From CAXMQZ01 sp963707075 (GTDB lineage: Bacteria; Acidobacteriota; Thermoanaerobaculia; Multivoradales; JAHEKO01), in the NCBI GenBank assembly GCA_963707075.1, contig CAVPOX010000016.1:62001-126000 (forward strand): a stretch of 64,000 bases of DNA, written 5' to 3'. The notes beneath the pieces were generated by a model. It had not been told where the DNA came from, ran no database searches, and saw nothing but the letters and a program-made list of their open reading frames with translations. Positions 34,100 through 43,832 of this stretch are shown here, one piece after another. How positions within the stretch are numbered: the stretch's first letter is position 1; each line of letters starts with the position of its first letter. The translations under genes were made by a program, and so were the position numbers.

Positions 34100-36253
34100 T
34101 CACACCCTAACCACGTCGACAAAGCAGTCGTGCATCGCGCTGCCGCCGCCGAAGTCAGCCAGCTCGTCGTGCGTCAGGGCGTTCGCCGAGGCGCCACCGA
34201 TGCGCGATGCCCACCAGCCGTGGAGCATGGCCACGACTCCCGATTGCATGGCGTCGGTGACCTCGGCCACAAGCTCGATCGCCCCGCGGTCGTTGAACAC
34301 GCGCACCGTGTCGCCGCTGGCGATGCCACGCACACCGGCAGCGTCGGGATGGATCCGCAGCAGTGGCTGGCCCGCGGCCCGTTCCAGCCGCGGTTGGTTG
34401 GCGTGGCTCGAGTTGACGAAGTACGGATTCCATTTGGGGCTCATGAAGCGCAGCGGGTGATTCCTGGCCTCTTCAACCGAGCGTAGCCGGGGGACATAGC
34501 CAGGCAGCGGGTCGAGCCCTCGCGCCGCTAAGTCCTCCGAGAAGAACTCGCACTTGCCGGACTTCGTCGGGAATCCTCCCTCGGCGAACGGCAGGTGGCG
34601 CTCGGGTAGGTCGAGTCGTGCCCAGCCGTCGCGCGAGAGCCGTTCGTAGGTGATGCCGCGCATCAGAGGGTCGTCGCCGGCCAGGGCCAGGCGCACCAGC
34701 TCTTCGTCGCTCACGTGCAGAGAGGGCTCAGCCAAACCGAGGCGGTCGGCAAGCTGCCGAAAGAAGTCCGTATTGGTGCGGGCCTCCCCGCGGGGCGCAA
34801 TCGCCGGCTGGTTCAACGCCAGGTAGGGTGTCCCATAAGGCACGATCAGATCGAGATGCTCAGCCTGCGTCGTCGCGGGGAACACGTAGTCGGCGTAGCG
34901 CGCGGTGTCGGTGATGAAGTGCTCGAGCACCACGGTGAAGAGGTCTTCGCGCTCGAGCCCCTGCCGCACGAGATTCTGGTTCGGAGCGATCGTCGCGGGG
35001 TTCGCGTTGTAGACGACCAACGCCTGGACGGGCGGGTCGAGCGTGGGATCGGTCAGCGCCAGGCCCACCTGCGACATGCTGATCGAGCGCGTCGGCGACG
35101 CGTCGGGGACCGTCCCCATCGCACCCCAGTTGATGGCACGCCCGAAGAGTCCATTGGTGCTGTACATCAGCCCGCCGCCCGGGTCGCGCCACGCACCGAC
35201 GATGGCTGGCAGGCAGGCGATCGTGCGGTAGGTCATGCCGCCCTGGTAGTGCTTTTCGAGTCCGATGTGCAGCTGGATCGCCACCGGGCGGGTCGTGGCA
35301 TAGGCCTGGGCCAGCTCGACGATCTCCTCGGCCGGCACGCCGGTGATATCTGCGACGCGCGCGGGAGGGTATTCGTCCAGCCGTTCCACGAGACGCTCGA
35401 ACCCGGTGGTGTAGCGGCCGATGTAATCGCGGTCGTGCACGCCGGCTGTGACGATGACGTGCATCAGCCCGAGAGCCAGGGCCGTATCGGTGCCGGGCAG
35501 CGGTCGGACGTGCCAGTCGGCCTCGCGCGCGGTCGCGCTACGCAGCGGATCGATCACCACCAGGCGCGCTCCGGCAGCTCGCGCTTCACGGATGTATCGC
35601 CAGCCGTGGGGGTTGGTAATGACGGGATTGCCGCCCCACATGACGATGAAGCGGCTATCGATCATCTGCTGCTGCAGGATCCCGGTGTCGGTGCCGAGGG
35701 TCGCGGTCAGCCCGGCGGCTGCCGTGGCACCGCAAATCGTGTGCTCGAGCTGCGACGCCCCGAGCCTCGCGAAGAAGCGCTCGCTGAGCGACCAACCCTG
35801 GGCCACACCCATGGTGCCGGCGAAGTTGTAGGGCAGCACCGCCTCGCCACCGTAGCGCTCGATTGTCGAGCGCAACCGCGACGCGACGTCGTCGAGCGCT
35901 TCGTCCCAGCCGACCCGTTCGAAATCACCGGTGCCCTTGGCACCCACCCGTTTCAACGGGTAGAGCAGCCGGTCCGGGTTGTAGACCACATCGGTGAGGA
36001 ACCCAGTCATCTTCCCGCACAGCTCGCCAGCAGTGAACGGGTGACGCGGGTCCCCCTCGATCGAGAGTGCCTGGCCATTGCCGGTCTCGATGATCCAGGC
36101 GCAGGAATCGGGGCAGTCGTGATGGCATACACCGCGGACCTGCGCGGTGGCCGCCTCCGGCGCCACGCAAGCGCCAGCCGCAAGCGTGGCCACTGCCCCG
36201 GTGTAGATGAACTCCCGCCTGGTGAGCTCGCTGGCGCGATGGTCGTCGGCCAA
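34100..36253 (-). CDS. Tat-exported molybdopterin oxidoreductase
   Basis: 717 residues from a TTG at 36253, preceded by GGGAGG. A twin-arginine signal is visible (TRREFIYTGAVATLAAG, residues 11-27). Next come the [4Fe-4S] cysteines (C-HHD-C-PDS-C, fourth Cys in GELCGKMTG) and the catalytic subunit fold of the DMSO reductase family binding bis-MGD (MWGGNPVITNPHGW, VVIDPLRSATAREADWHV). A C-terminal molydopterin dinucleotide-binding domain ends the protein. It acts on the outside of the inner membrane, but no electron-transfer or anchor subunit is next to it, so substrate and partner are unknown. Confidence 0.9.
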   Translation of the reverse strand: MADDHRASELTRREFIYTGAVATLAAGACVAPEAATAQVRGVCHHDCPDSCAWIIETGNGQALSIEGDPRHPFTAGELCGKMTGFLTDVVYNPDRLLYPLKRVGAKGTGDFERVGWDEALDDVASRLRSTIERYGGEAVLPYNFAGTMGVAQGWSLSERFFARLGASQLEHTICGATAAAGLTATLGTDTGILQQQMIDSRFIVMWGGNPVITNPHGWRYIREARAAGARLVVIDPLRSATAREADWHVRPLPGTDTALALGLMHVIVTAGVHDRDYIGRYTTGFERLVERLDEYPPARVADITGVPAEEIVELAQAYATTRPVAIQLHIGLEKHYQGGMTYRTIACLPAIVGAWRDPGGGLMYSTNGLFGRAINWGAMGTVPDASPTRSISMSQVGLALTDPTLDPPVQALVVYNANPATIAPNQNLVRQGLEREDLFTVVLEHFITDTARYADYVFPATTQAEHLDLIVPYGTPYLALNQPAIAPRGEARTNTDFFRQLADRLGLAEPSLHVSDEELVRLALAGDDPLMRGITYERLSRDGWARLDLPERHLPFAEGGFPTKSGKCEFFSEDLAARGLDPLPGYVPRLRSVEEARNHPLRFMSPKWNPYFVNSSHANQPRLERAAGQPLLRIHPDAAGVRGIASGDTVRVFNDRGAIELVAEVTDAMQSGVVAMLHGWWASRIGGASANALTHDELADFGGGSAMHDCFVDVVRV

Positions 36254-36359
36254 GCTCGTCCCTCCCTTTCTAAATCCTCGTCCGACTCTAGCAGGCCACC
36301 CGGAGCCCCAGCCTTGGAAAAGCACCTTCTATCGGGATAGCCTGTTTACAGGAGGAACC

Positions 36360-38054
36360 ATGAACAGACTCGAGCTGATCGGATCCATCGCCGCGGCACT
36401 CCTGGTTTGCGCCTTGCTGCCAGCATGTACCAAGCCGACATCGTACGACGTGATCCTGCGCGGGGGCACGATCTACGATGGCAGCGGCGGCGAGCCCTAC
36501 GTCGGTGATGTGGCCCTGGCCGGCGAGAAGATCGCGGCGTTGGGCGACATCGGCGAGGCCGAAGCGCCGGTGGAGATCGATGTCCAGGGTCTGGCAGTGG
36601 CACCAGGCTTCATCAACATGATGTGTTGGGCCAACGAGTCGCTGATCGAGGACGGACGCTCACAGAGTGACATCCGCCAGGGCGTGACGCTGGAGATCAT
36701 GGGCGAGGGCGACTCCATGGGCCCCCTCAACGAGGCGATGAAGGCCGAGATGCGCGAGCGGCAGAGCGACATCCGTTACGACATCGAATGGACCACCCTC
36801 GGGGAGTATCTCGAGTATCTCGAGCAACGGGGAATCTCCCCCAATGTGGCGTCCTTCCTCGGCGCAGCCACGCCGCGTACCTATGTGATCGGTCAGGAAG
36901 ATCGGGCGCCCACGCCGGAGGAGCTCGAGCAGATGCGCACCCTGGTGCGTCAGGCCATGGAAGAGGGCGCCCTGGGTGTGGCTTCGTCGTTGATCTACCC
37001 CCCGGGAAGCTTCGCGGAGACCGATGAGCTGATCGCGCTCTCCGAAGCCGCGGCGCAATACGACGGCATGTACATCTCGCACATGCGGGACGAGGGCGCG
37101 AACATGCTCGAGGCGCTCGAGGAGCTGCTGACGATAGCGCGTCAGGCCCAGATCCGCGCCGAGGTCTACCATCTCAAGTCATCCGGAGTCGCCAACTGGC
37201 CGCTCTTTGACCAGGCTGTCGCGATGATCGAGCGCGCCCGCGCCGAGGGACTGCACATCACCGCGGACGTCTACCCCTATCCGGCGGGCGGCACCGGCCT
37301 CAACGCCGCCATCCCGCCGTGGGTTCAGGAGGGCGGTTTCGAGGCCTCCCTGGAGCGCATGCAAAACCCGGAGCTGCGCGAGCGGATCGCCCAGGAGATG
37401 CTCGAGCCCTCGGATGCGTGGGAGAACATGTACCTGGGCGCTGGCACGCCCGAGAACATTCTGCTGGTGGGTTTCAAGAACGAGGCGCTGAAGTCTCTGA
37501 CGGGCAAGACCCTGGCCGAGGTGGCCGAGATGCGGGGAGAGGATCCACGCTACACCGCCATGGATCTGATCCTCGAAGACAACAGCCGCATCTCCACCAT
37601 CTATTTCACACAGTCCGAGGACATCGTTCGCAAGGCGATCGCCCTGCCCTGGGTGAGCTTCAACTCCGATGAAGCCTCGCTGGCACCCGAGGGTGTGTTC
37701 CTCGAGAGCAATCCGCACCCGCGCGCCTACGGAGCGTTTGCCCGGGTGCTGGGAAAATACGTGCGCGAGGAGCAGGTGATGACGCTGCAGGAGGCAGTGC
37801 GCAAGCTGGCGGCGCTCCCGGCCGAGAATCTCAGAATCGACCAGCGGGGCCAACTGAAGGATGGCTTCTTCGCCGACGTGGTCGTCTTCGATCCGGAGAC
37901 CATCCAGGACCACGCGACCTTTGTCGAGCCCCACCAGTACGCCACCGGTATGGTCCACGTGTTTGTCAATGGCGAGCAGGTGCTGAAGAACGGCGAGCAC
38001 ACCGGCGCCAAGCCCGGCCGGGTGGTGCGCGGACCGGGCTGGATCGGCGGATAG
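36360..38054 (+). CDS. D-aminoacylase-like amidohydrolase lipoprotein with altered metal site
   Basis: 564 residues from the ATG at 36360, following AGGAGG. A lipoprotein signal ends at LLPA-C23. The fold is that of N-acyl-D-amino-acid deacylases: VILRGGTIYDGSGGEPYVGD opens it, YISHMRDEG and YHLKSSG carry the two histidines on later strands, and DLAPEG-like ASLAPEG with FNSDEA supplies the Asp region; the C-terminal beta domain ends with KPGRVVRGPGW. The usual PGFIDxHxH motif is instead PGFINMMCW (82-90), and the GNCG cysteine site reads MGEGDSMG. Family members act on N-acyl-D-amino acids or D-amino-acid dipeptides outside the cell; activity here is uncertain. Confidence 0.85.
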   Translation: MNRLELIGSIAAALLVCALLPACTKPTSYDVILRGGTIYDGSGGEPYVGDVALAGEKIAALGDIGEAEAPVEIDVQGLAVAPGFINMMCWANESLIEDGRSQSDIRQGVTLEIMGEGDSMGPLNEAMKAEMRERQSDIRYDIEWTTLGEYLEYLEQRGISPNVASFLGAATPRTYVIGQEDRAPTPEELEQMRTLVRQAMEEGALGVASSLIYPPGSFAETDELIALSEAAAQYDGMYISHMRDEGANMLEALEELLTIARQAQIRAEVYHLKSSGVANWPLFDQAVAMIERARAEGLHITADVYPYPAGGTGLNAAIPPWVQEGGFEASLERMQNPELRERIAQEMLEPSDAWENMYLGAGTPENILLVGFKNEALKSLTGKTLAEVAEMRGEDPRYTAMDLILEDNSRISTIYFTQSEDIVRKAIALPWVSFNSDEASLAPEGVFLESNPHPRAYGAFARVLGKYVREEQVMTLQEAVRKLAALPAENLRIDQRGQLKDGFFADVVVFDPETIQDHATFVEPHQYATGMVHVFVNGEQVLKNGEHTGAKPGRVVRGPGWIGG

Positions 38055-38061
38055 CTCCCAG

Positions 38062-38931
38062 CTACTGCCGCCGGATCCAATCGGCGGCCAGGGCGAGCCA
38101 CTGTCCGGTGCCGTCCTCGGGTCGGCCGGCGCCGAACCCGTGCCCGCCCCTGGCGAAGAAGTGGACCTCGACGTCTCTCCCCGCTGCGACGAGCGCCTCT
38201 GCATACGCCTGCGACTCGCCGATCGAGACGACGTCGTCATCATAGGCATGGGCCAGAAACGCCGGCGGCGTGACAGAGCTCACGTGATCCACCAGCGAAT
38301 AGCGAGCCTGCTCGCCCTCCGTCATGGACCGATGGAAGAGCGTCTCCTCGAGCCACTTCTGCTTATGCGTCAGGGTCGTCACCGGGTACAGAAGCAGCGA
38401 GAAATCGGGCCTCTCCTGCTCGTCTTTCGCTGGTAGCACACTGACCGTGGTGGCCAGGTGACCTCCCGCCGAGAATCCCATGACACCGACCCGCGAGGCA
38501 TCGAAGCCGTAGGTGCCGGCCAGGGAACGCATGAGGAGTATCGCTCGCCGAGCATCGGTCTCCGGCAGGAGGTGCGGCTGGTCCGACGCGGCCTCCAGGG
38601 GGAGCCTGTACTTGAGCACGGCCGCCGTGATGCCCTGGGAAGCGAGGACAGCTGCGATCTCATGACCTTCCGCCTGATAGGACACTTTCTCGTACCCACC
38701 CCCGGGAAAAATGATCACTGACTGGGCAGCAACCTCCCCGCGACCGGGGTGCACCGTGAGCGTCGGTACGGTGACATCGACCAGGCACGGCACACCCCAG
38801 GCCTGCTCGACTCTCTCTTCGAGCGTATTGGGCTTGGAGTACGGCGCCTGTCCGTCCCATAACCCGATCTCGTCTTGCCCCCAGACAGCAGTGGCGACAA
38901 CCGCCAGCCACAACATGATGCCTCGCTTCAT
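38062..38931 (-). CDS. Secreted alpha/beta hydrolase, esterase/lipase-like (BD-FAE family)
   Basis: 289 residues. A signal peptide is visible (MKRGIMLWLAVVATAVWG). The oxyanion-hole motif IIFPGGGYEKVSYQAEGH and nucleophile elbow GVMGFSAGGHLATT are seen, with the acid in AHAYDDDVVS and the histidine in ARGGHGFGAG. This layout matches the acetyl-xylan-esterase/pectin-acetylesterase-like hydrolases of the BD-FAE (bacterial diene/aryl esterase) type, acting outside the cytoplasm. The start has GGAGGA before it. It is convergent with the D-aminoacylase gene. Confidence 0.85.
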   Translation of the reverse strand: MKRGIMLWLAVVATAVWGQDEIGLWDGQAPYSKPNTLEERVEQAWGVPCLVDVTVPTLTVHPGRGEVAAQSVIIFPGGGYEKVSYQAEGHEIAAVLASQGITAAVLKYRLPLEAASDQPHLLPETDARRAILLMRSLAGTYGFDASRVGVMGFSAGGHLATTVSVLPAKDEQERPDFSLLLYPVTTLTHKQKWLEETLFHRSMTEGEQARYSLVDHVSSVTPPAFLAHAYDDDVVSIGESQAYAEALVAAGRDVEVHFFARGGHGFGAGRPEDGTGQWLALAADWIRRQ

Positions 38932-39088
38932 GCGCCTCTTCCTCCGTGAGCGGCCACGAACGCTCCCCGAGCCCAGAGGCTAGCACCCCCGACGGCTCTC
39001 AGACCCTCGCGGATGGTGTGATCGCCTTCACTGCCGTCAGCGCGCTCTCCCACTACCGTGAAGGAGTCCGATTGCTCAACGGGTCACC

Positions 39089-41755
39089 ATGTCGCTCTCT
39101 GCCATCAGCCGCCTGCTCACTCACCATCGCGTGGTGTTGATCTTCAGCTGCGTCACTTGCGGACTCCTGGCCCTCGGCCCTGCCGAGGCGCAAAGCCAGC
39201 CACCGGCGGTGGATGCCGGCCGGCCCGATCTTGCCGATACCGCGCAGGCTCTGCCCCACGGCGGCTCAATGCGCCTCGCAGGCCTCTTCCTGGCTGAGTT
39301 CGGTGTGGTGCAGGTGGAGGCCGAGCGTTTCCGCGTCTTTGCCGAGGATGCGCAGGTGTGGCGTGGTGCGACGCCGGGTGCGGTGCCGCGAAACGTCTAC
39401 TTGCGTGGTTCGGTCAAAGGTTTCCCCGGCTCGCTCGCCATCCTGAGCTTCCGCGAGCGCGGCACCATCGGCGGCTGGATCCTCGTCGACGGCACCTGGT
39501 GGCAGATCCGCGGCCGCGCCGGTGTCGGCGGGCTCGCCTCCGAGAAGCTCGACCCCGAGCTCGCCGGCGATCCCTTCGACTGCCTCGCCGACGCCCTGCC
39601 CGGGTCTCTCGGCGCCGCTGCCGACTCTCTGCAGATAACCTCCGAGACACCCGAGGCCGCCCCGGTCGGCACCTTCAGCTACACGGCCGGCGTCGCCGTC
39701 GATACCGACTGGGAGTTCCTGGCGCTGTTTGGCGGCGACGAGACCGCGGCCATCGACTACGTCGGCGACCTCTTTGCCTTCGCTTCCGCCATCTACGAGG
39801 CCGAGATCGACACCAGCCTCTACGTCAACTTCCTGCGCCTCTGGCCCGGTACTGCTAACGGTGATCCCTGGACCGCTGGCGACTGTACCAACCAGCTCTA
39901 CGAGTTCCGCGACTACTGGCGCACCAACGAGGCCGGCCAGACACGTGCCATCGCACACCTGCTCAGCGGCAAGAACACCGGCTGCGGCATCGCCTGGGTC
40001 GGGGCCCTGTGCAGCAGCAGCTACGGCTACGGCGTCAGCGCCTCGATCAAGGGCACCTTCGATCCCGCCGATCCCTTGCCCCCCGTGTGGGACATCATTG
40101 TCGTCAGCCACGAGATCGGTCATAACTTCAACTCGCCGCACACCCACTGCTACAACGGCATCCCGGATGCCTCCTGGGCCGACCCCGTCGATCCCTGCTA
40201 CACCGAGTCAGGCTGCTACACGGGGCCGACCAGCCTGCCGGACGGTTGCCCGGGGTCCGGTCAGGGCTGCGGCACCATCATGAGCTACTGCCACCTGCGC
40301 TCCGGCTCCTACGGCAACATCGCCCTGACCTTCGGCGGCAGCGTGCGCGACGGCAGCAGCCATGCCTACGGTGTCTTTCCCGAGCGCGTGCCCGAGCGCA
40401 TGCACGACTACGTGCTCTCCCGAGCCGGAAGCGGCTGCCTCGACCCTGTCACCGGTCACACCCTTACCATCACCCGCAGCGGCGAGGGTACCGGCGCGGT
40501 GACCAGTGACGACGGCGGCATCGACTGCGGCAGTGACTGCACCGAAACCTACGCCGCGGGAGTCTCCCCCACCGTCACCCTCACCGCCACCCCGGCGCCT
40601 GGCTCTACCTTCGCCGGCTGGAGTGGCGATGCCGACTGCAGTGACGGCTCGGTGACCATGAATGCGGCCAGGAGCTGCACGGCGACTTTCGACACCGACA
40701 CCCCCTCGACCTACACCCTCACCATCGAGAAATCCGGCGGCGGCTCGGGCACGGTCTCGAGCCATCCCGCCGGTATCGACTGCGGCAGCGACTGCACCGA
40801 GGACTACGAGCCGGACCTGACGGTGTCACTCGCCGCGACCCCGGCAACGGGATCGATCTTCATCGGCTGGTCCGGGGATGCCGACTGCATCGACGGCTCG
40901 TTGACCATGAATGCCGACCGAACCTGCACCGCCACGTTTGAAACTGCCAAAGACCTCATCGTCACCCTCGCCGGAGCCGGTTCCGGAGCGGTCACGAGCA
41001 CCCCGGCCGGCATCACCTGCGGCACAGACTGTCAGGAGTCCTTCACCCAGGGCATCACCGTCCAACTGTCGGCCAGTGCCGATCCAGGCTCGGTCTTCGC
41101 CGGCTGGAGCGGCGACATCGACTGCGGCGACGGCACAGTTCGCATGAACAAGCACCAGGCCTGCACAGCGACTTTCGATCTGGTGCCGCCGCCGTCCTAC
41201 CTCCTTACCGTGAGCACCGGCGGCACCGGTAGCGGTTCCGTCACCAGCTCGCCTTCTGGCATCGACTGCGGCAGTGACTGTAGCGAGACCTACGACGAAG
41301 GCACGGTGGTGGCTCTCTCTGCGGCCGCGGGGGCGGGCTCGAGCTTCTCCGGTTGGTCGGGCGACGCCGACTGCGGCGACGGCGCGGTGTCGGTGGAAGG
41401 CCCCAGGACCTGCATCGCCACCTTCGACCTGCTGCCACCGCCGGCCCATACCCTGGCCGTGAGTCTCACAGGCAACGGGTCCGGCTCGGTCACCAGCGCC
41501 CCTGTCGGCATCGACTGCGGTACCGAGTGCTCCGCAGACTTCGTCGAAGGCGCTGCGGTCACGCTGATCCCTGCCGCCGATCCGGGCTCGGCCTTCGTCG
41601 GCTGGACCGGCGATGCCGACTGTGCCGACGGTGCAGTCACCATGGCCGACGACCGGCAGTGCGAGGCCCGCTTCGACGTCCTGAGCCGCGACATCTTCGC
41701 CGATGGATTCGAAGCCGGGAGCACGGCAAGCTGGTCGGAATCGTCAGCCAACTGA
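39089..41755 (+). CDS. M12B-like zinc metalloprotease with five InlB-like repeats
   Basis: 888 residues. A signal peptide is followed by a propeptide and a reprolysin-like catalytic domain with the zinc motif HEIGHNFNSPH from residue 341; the third ligand follows the normal HExxHxxxxxH spacing, though Asn replaces the usual Gly. A cysteine-rich segment follows (CYTESGCYTGPTSLPDGCPG). From about residue 455, five repeats of about 80 residues are seen, each with GIDCGSDC, GWSGDADC and a last Cys in CTATF (divergent InlB B-repeat type). The C-terminus reads DIFADGFEAGSTASWSE. No SD is obvious at the ATG. It probably degrades extracellular protein. Confidence 0.88.
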   Translation: MSLSAISRLLTHHRVVLIFSCVTCGLLALGPAEAQSQPPAVDAGRPDLADTAQALPHGGSMRLAGLFLAEFGVVQVEAERFRVFAEDAQVWRGATPGAVPRNVYLRGSVKGFPGSLAILSFRERGTIGGWILVDGTWWQIRGRAGVGGLASEKLDPELAGDPFDCLADALPGSLGAAADSLQITSETPEAAPVGTFSYTAGVAVDTDWEFLALFGGDETAAIDYVGDLFAFASAIYEAEIDTSLYVNFLRLWPGTANGDPWTAGDCTNQLYEFRDYWRTNEAGQTRAIAHLLSGKNTGCGIAWVGALCSSSYGYGVSASIKGTFDPADPLPPVWDIIVVSHEIGHNFNSPHTHCYNGIPDASWADPVDPCYTESGCYTGPTSLPDGCPGSGQGCGTIMSYCHLRSGSYGNIALTFGGSVRDGSSHAYGVFPERVPERMHDYVLSRAGSGCLDPVTGHTLTITRSGEGTGAVTSDDGGIDCGSDCTETYAAGVSPTVTLTATPAPGSTFAGWSGDADCSDGSVTMNAARSCTATFDTDTPSTYTLTIEKSGGGSGTVSSHPAGIDCGSDCTEDYEPDLTVSLAATPATGSIFIGWSGDADCIDGSLTMNADRTCTATFETAKDLIVTLAGAGSGAVTSTPAGITCGTDCQESFTQGITVQLSASADPGSVFAGWSGDIDCGDGTVRMNKHQACTATFDLVPPPSYLLTVSTGGTGSGSVTSSPSGIDCGSDCSETYDEGTVVALSAAAGAGSSFSGWSGDADCGDGAVSVEGPRTCIATFDLLPPPAHTLAVSLTGNGSGSVTSAPVGIDCGTECSADFVEGAAVTLIPAADPGSAFVGWTGDADCADGAVTMADDRQCEARFDVLSRDIFADGFEAGSTASWSESSAN
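40459..41685 (+). repeat. Five tandem coding repeats (InlB B-repeat-like)
   Basis: Five copies of about 240 bp encode near-identical cores (GIDCGSDC, GWSGDADC, CTATFD). Cysteine positions are kept in all copies while linkers diverge, giving four cysteines per repeat. Divergence at DNA level suggests old duplications. Confidence 0.8.
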
Positions 41756-41787
41756 GCCCGTATGCCGTCCGGCCATTGCAGTCGGAT

Positions 41788-42261
41788 CTACCGGGTGTTG
41801 GCTTCCCGGTAGGCCCGAACAAACGCCTCGACAAGCTCGCCGACCGCGGCGCGGACAGGCTCTGCCTGCCTGTCCCTTTCGACACCGAACGCATGCAGGA
41901 GCTCCTTGGCGCTCCAGGTTGGGGCGCTGCCGTTCCAGTCGTTGATCTTGCCGATCACAGGCTGCCAGAACTGGACGCCCACCGCGACGACCCGCGCATC
42001 GATCTCCTCGACTTCGAGACAGGTCACCTCGATCGAAACGGTGGCCGGATGCCGCTCGACCACTTCGATCTTGGCCTGGCGCAATTCCTGTTCGGCTGTC
42101 TTGGCAAGGGCCTCGGTGTCGAGCGAGTCCGGGCAGCCCTCGAGCTGCGGGCTCACGTAGACGCTCATCTCGGGCGGGATTCCGCGAAGCGCCTCGAAGA
42201 CTTCCCCACTGGCCCACTGGGCCACCAGAAACAGCAGACCGGCGGACACTATCGATTTCAT
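41788..42261 (-). CDS. Secreted hypothetical protein
   Basis: 157 residues from the ATG at 42261, giving a short signal peptide (MKSIVSAGLLFLVAQWASG). The mature part includes MSVYVSPQLEGCPDSLDTEA, then VSIEVTCLEVEEIDARVVAV, so two cysteines that could pair, and a helical tail. I do not recognise a family. It is 17 bp after the carboxypeptidase gene on the same strand, so the two are likely co-transcribed. Confidence 0.68.
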   Translation of the reverse strand: MKSIVSAGLLFLVAQWASGEVFEALRGIPPEMSVYVSPQLEGCPDSLDTEALAKTAEQELRQAKIEVVERHPATVSIEVTCLEVEEIDARVVAVGVQFWQPVIGKINDWNGSAPTWSAKELLHAFGVERDRQAEPVRAAVGELVEAFVRAYREANTR

Positions 42262-42278
42262 GGCGAGTCCTCTCCAGA

Positions 42279-43832
42279 TCAGAGCTGGTCGGTTGCGACA
42301 ACAAAGCTCGCCAGATCCTGGCGAAACTTGCGCCGCGACGCCTCGTGCAGGTACATCATGTGGCCGGCTTCGTAGAGCTCGAGCCGGACGCGCTCGCGGG
42401 CCTCGGGGGTGATGTCGAGGTGGTCGATGTCGTGCTTGGTCGCCAGCGTCGGGGTCGCCAGATCGTAGTAGCCCTGCTGGACCAGTAGATGGAGGCCCGG
42501 ATTCATGGTCAGGGCCATCGCCAGGTCGCCGCGCAAATTGGCCCACGGGACCGCCCAGCCCCGGGAATTGGGCGGCCGATGCTCCCAGTCCCAGTCCCGC
42601 ACACCGCCCATGATCTGGTAGGTCTCTTCGCGGCCGAAGTCGAGCACGTCGTGCATGTAGTTGAGAAAGGCGGCGGTAAAGGCCGGCCCTACCGCCGGGA
42701 AGAACGGATCGTAGTCCATCTCCTCACTCAGCGGATTCACCGACGGGCCGATGAAGCGCGAGTCGATGCGACCGGTGATCATCCGCTCGTCGCGTTTGAG
42801 CTCCTGCAGGAACTGCTGATGGCTGATCCGCAGGTCGGCACGCAGCCAGTAATCGACCGAGGTACCGGTGTAGGCGGCGAGCTTGGTGGCAATCGCCTCC
42901 TTCTCGGCCTCGCTGATGCTGTACCCCTTGAGCAGGGCCGGGGCGTATTCGTCGTAGGCGAACCTCTCGACCTCGGCGTGGAACGTCTCGAGATCGGGCT
43001 TGTCAGGGATGGCATCGTGGTACCAGGCCGTGGCCGCGAGGGTCGGCAGATACAGCACATGCGGCAGATCGATGCCACCGCCGTCGATCCCTGAGCCCAT
43101 GTCGAGAAAGGGCGAGACGACGATCACACCGTTGAAGTTCATGCCGTGAACGCTCTGCAGATGCCAGACGAGGCCGGCGGTGCGGATGCCGCCGTAGCTC
43201 TCCCCCAGGATGTACTTGGGCGAGGCCCAGCGGCCGTTCAGGCTGACGTACTCCTTGATGAAGGAGCCAACCGAGCGGATGTCCTGATCGACACCCCAGA
43301 AGTCGGCGCCCTTGGCCTCGCCCAGCGGCTTGCTGAAGCCGGTGCCGACCGGGTCGATCATCACCAGATCGGTGACGTCGATGATGCTGTACTCGTTGTC
43401 CACACGCCGGGCCGGTGGCGGCGGCGCGTAGCCTTCGTCCTCCACCACGACCCGCTGCGGACCCAGGATGCCCATGTGGAGCCAGATCGACGAGGAGCCG
43501 GGCCCCCCGTTGTAGGCGAACATGACCGGCCTCGTGGCGTGATCCTCGACGCCGTCTCGCGTGTAGGCCGTGTAGCCGAAGCGCGCAATCGGCTTCTCCT
43601 CCTCGTCCTCGAGGATGAGCCAGCCGGCAGTGGCGGTGTAGCGCACCGTCTGGCCGTCGATCACGATCTGGTGCTGGGTGGCCGAGGACTTCGCCTCTGG
43701 CTTCGCGTCGTCCCCTTTCGCCTCGGCCTGCGGTTCGGTTTCCGCGTCGGGCTGGGCGGCAGCCCCTGCGGGCACCAGCCCGATCAAGGCGAAAATCAGC
43801 AGGGTGGCAGCAGCTTGCATCACTCGATTCAC
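42279..43832 (-). CDS. Serine carboxypeptidase (peptidase S10), secreted
   Basis: 517 residues from a GTG at 43832 with GAGGAG upstream. A signal peptide (TLLIFALIGLVPAGAAA) is followed by an acidic linker. Peptidase S10 landmarks are present: the oxyanion loop FAYNGGPGSSSIW, the nucleophile elbow YILGESYGGIRT, the acid near YYDLATPTLATKHDID and the catalytic His in LYEAGHMMYLHE. It trims C-terminal residues of peptides in the periplasm or outside. Bacterial S10 enzymes of this length are common in Acidobacteriota and Bacteroidota. The next gene follows after 17 bp. Confidence 0.92.
   Translation of the reverse strand: MNRVMQAAATLLIFALIGLVPAGAAAQPDAETEPQAEAKGDDAKPEAKSSATQHQIVIDGQTVRYTATAGWLILEDEEEKPIARFGYTAYTRDGVEDHATRPVMFAYNGGPGSSSIWLHMGILGPQRVVVEDEGYAPPPPARRVDNEYSIIDVTDLVMIDPVGTGFSKPLGEAKGADFWGVDQDIRSVGSFIKEYVSLNGRWASPKYILGESYGGIRTAGLVWHLQSVHGMNFNGVIVVSPFLDMGSGIDGGGIDLPHVLYLPTLAATAWYHDAIPDKPDLETFHAEVERFAYDEYAPALLKGYSISEAEKEAIATKLAAYTGTSVDYWLRADLRISHQQFLQELKRDERMITGRIDSRFIGPSVNPLSEEMDYDPFFPAVGPAFTAAFLNYMHDVLDFGREETYQIMGGVRDWDWEHRPPNSRGWAVPWANLRGDLAMALTMNPGLHLLVQQGYYDLATPTLATKHDIDHLDITPEARERVRLELYEAGHMMYLHEASRRKFRQDLASFVVATDQL

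Noticed and set aside
34715..36340. Plus-strand frame of 541 codons
   Set aside because: Shadow of the molybdopterin oxidoreductase on the other strand, which has a Tat signal and iron-sulphur cysteines.
40459..41685. CRISPR-like repeats
   Set aside because: The five repeats are about 240 bp, coding and diverged; there are no short identical repeats with spacers here or elsewhere in the window.
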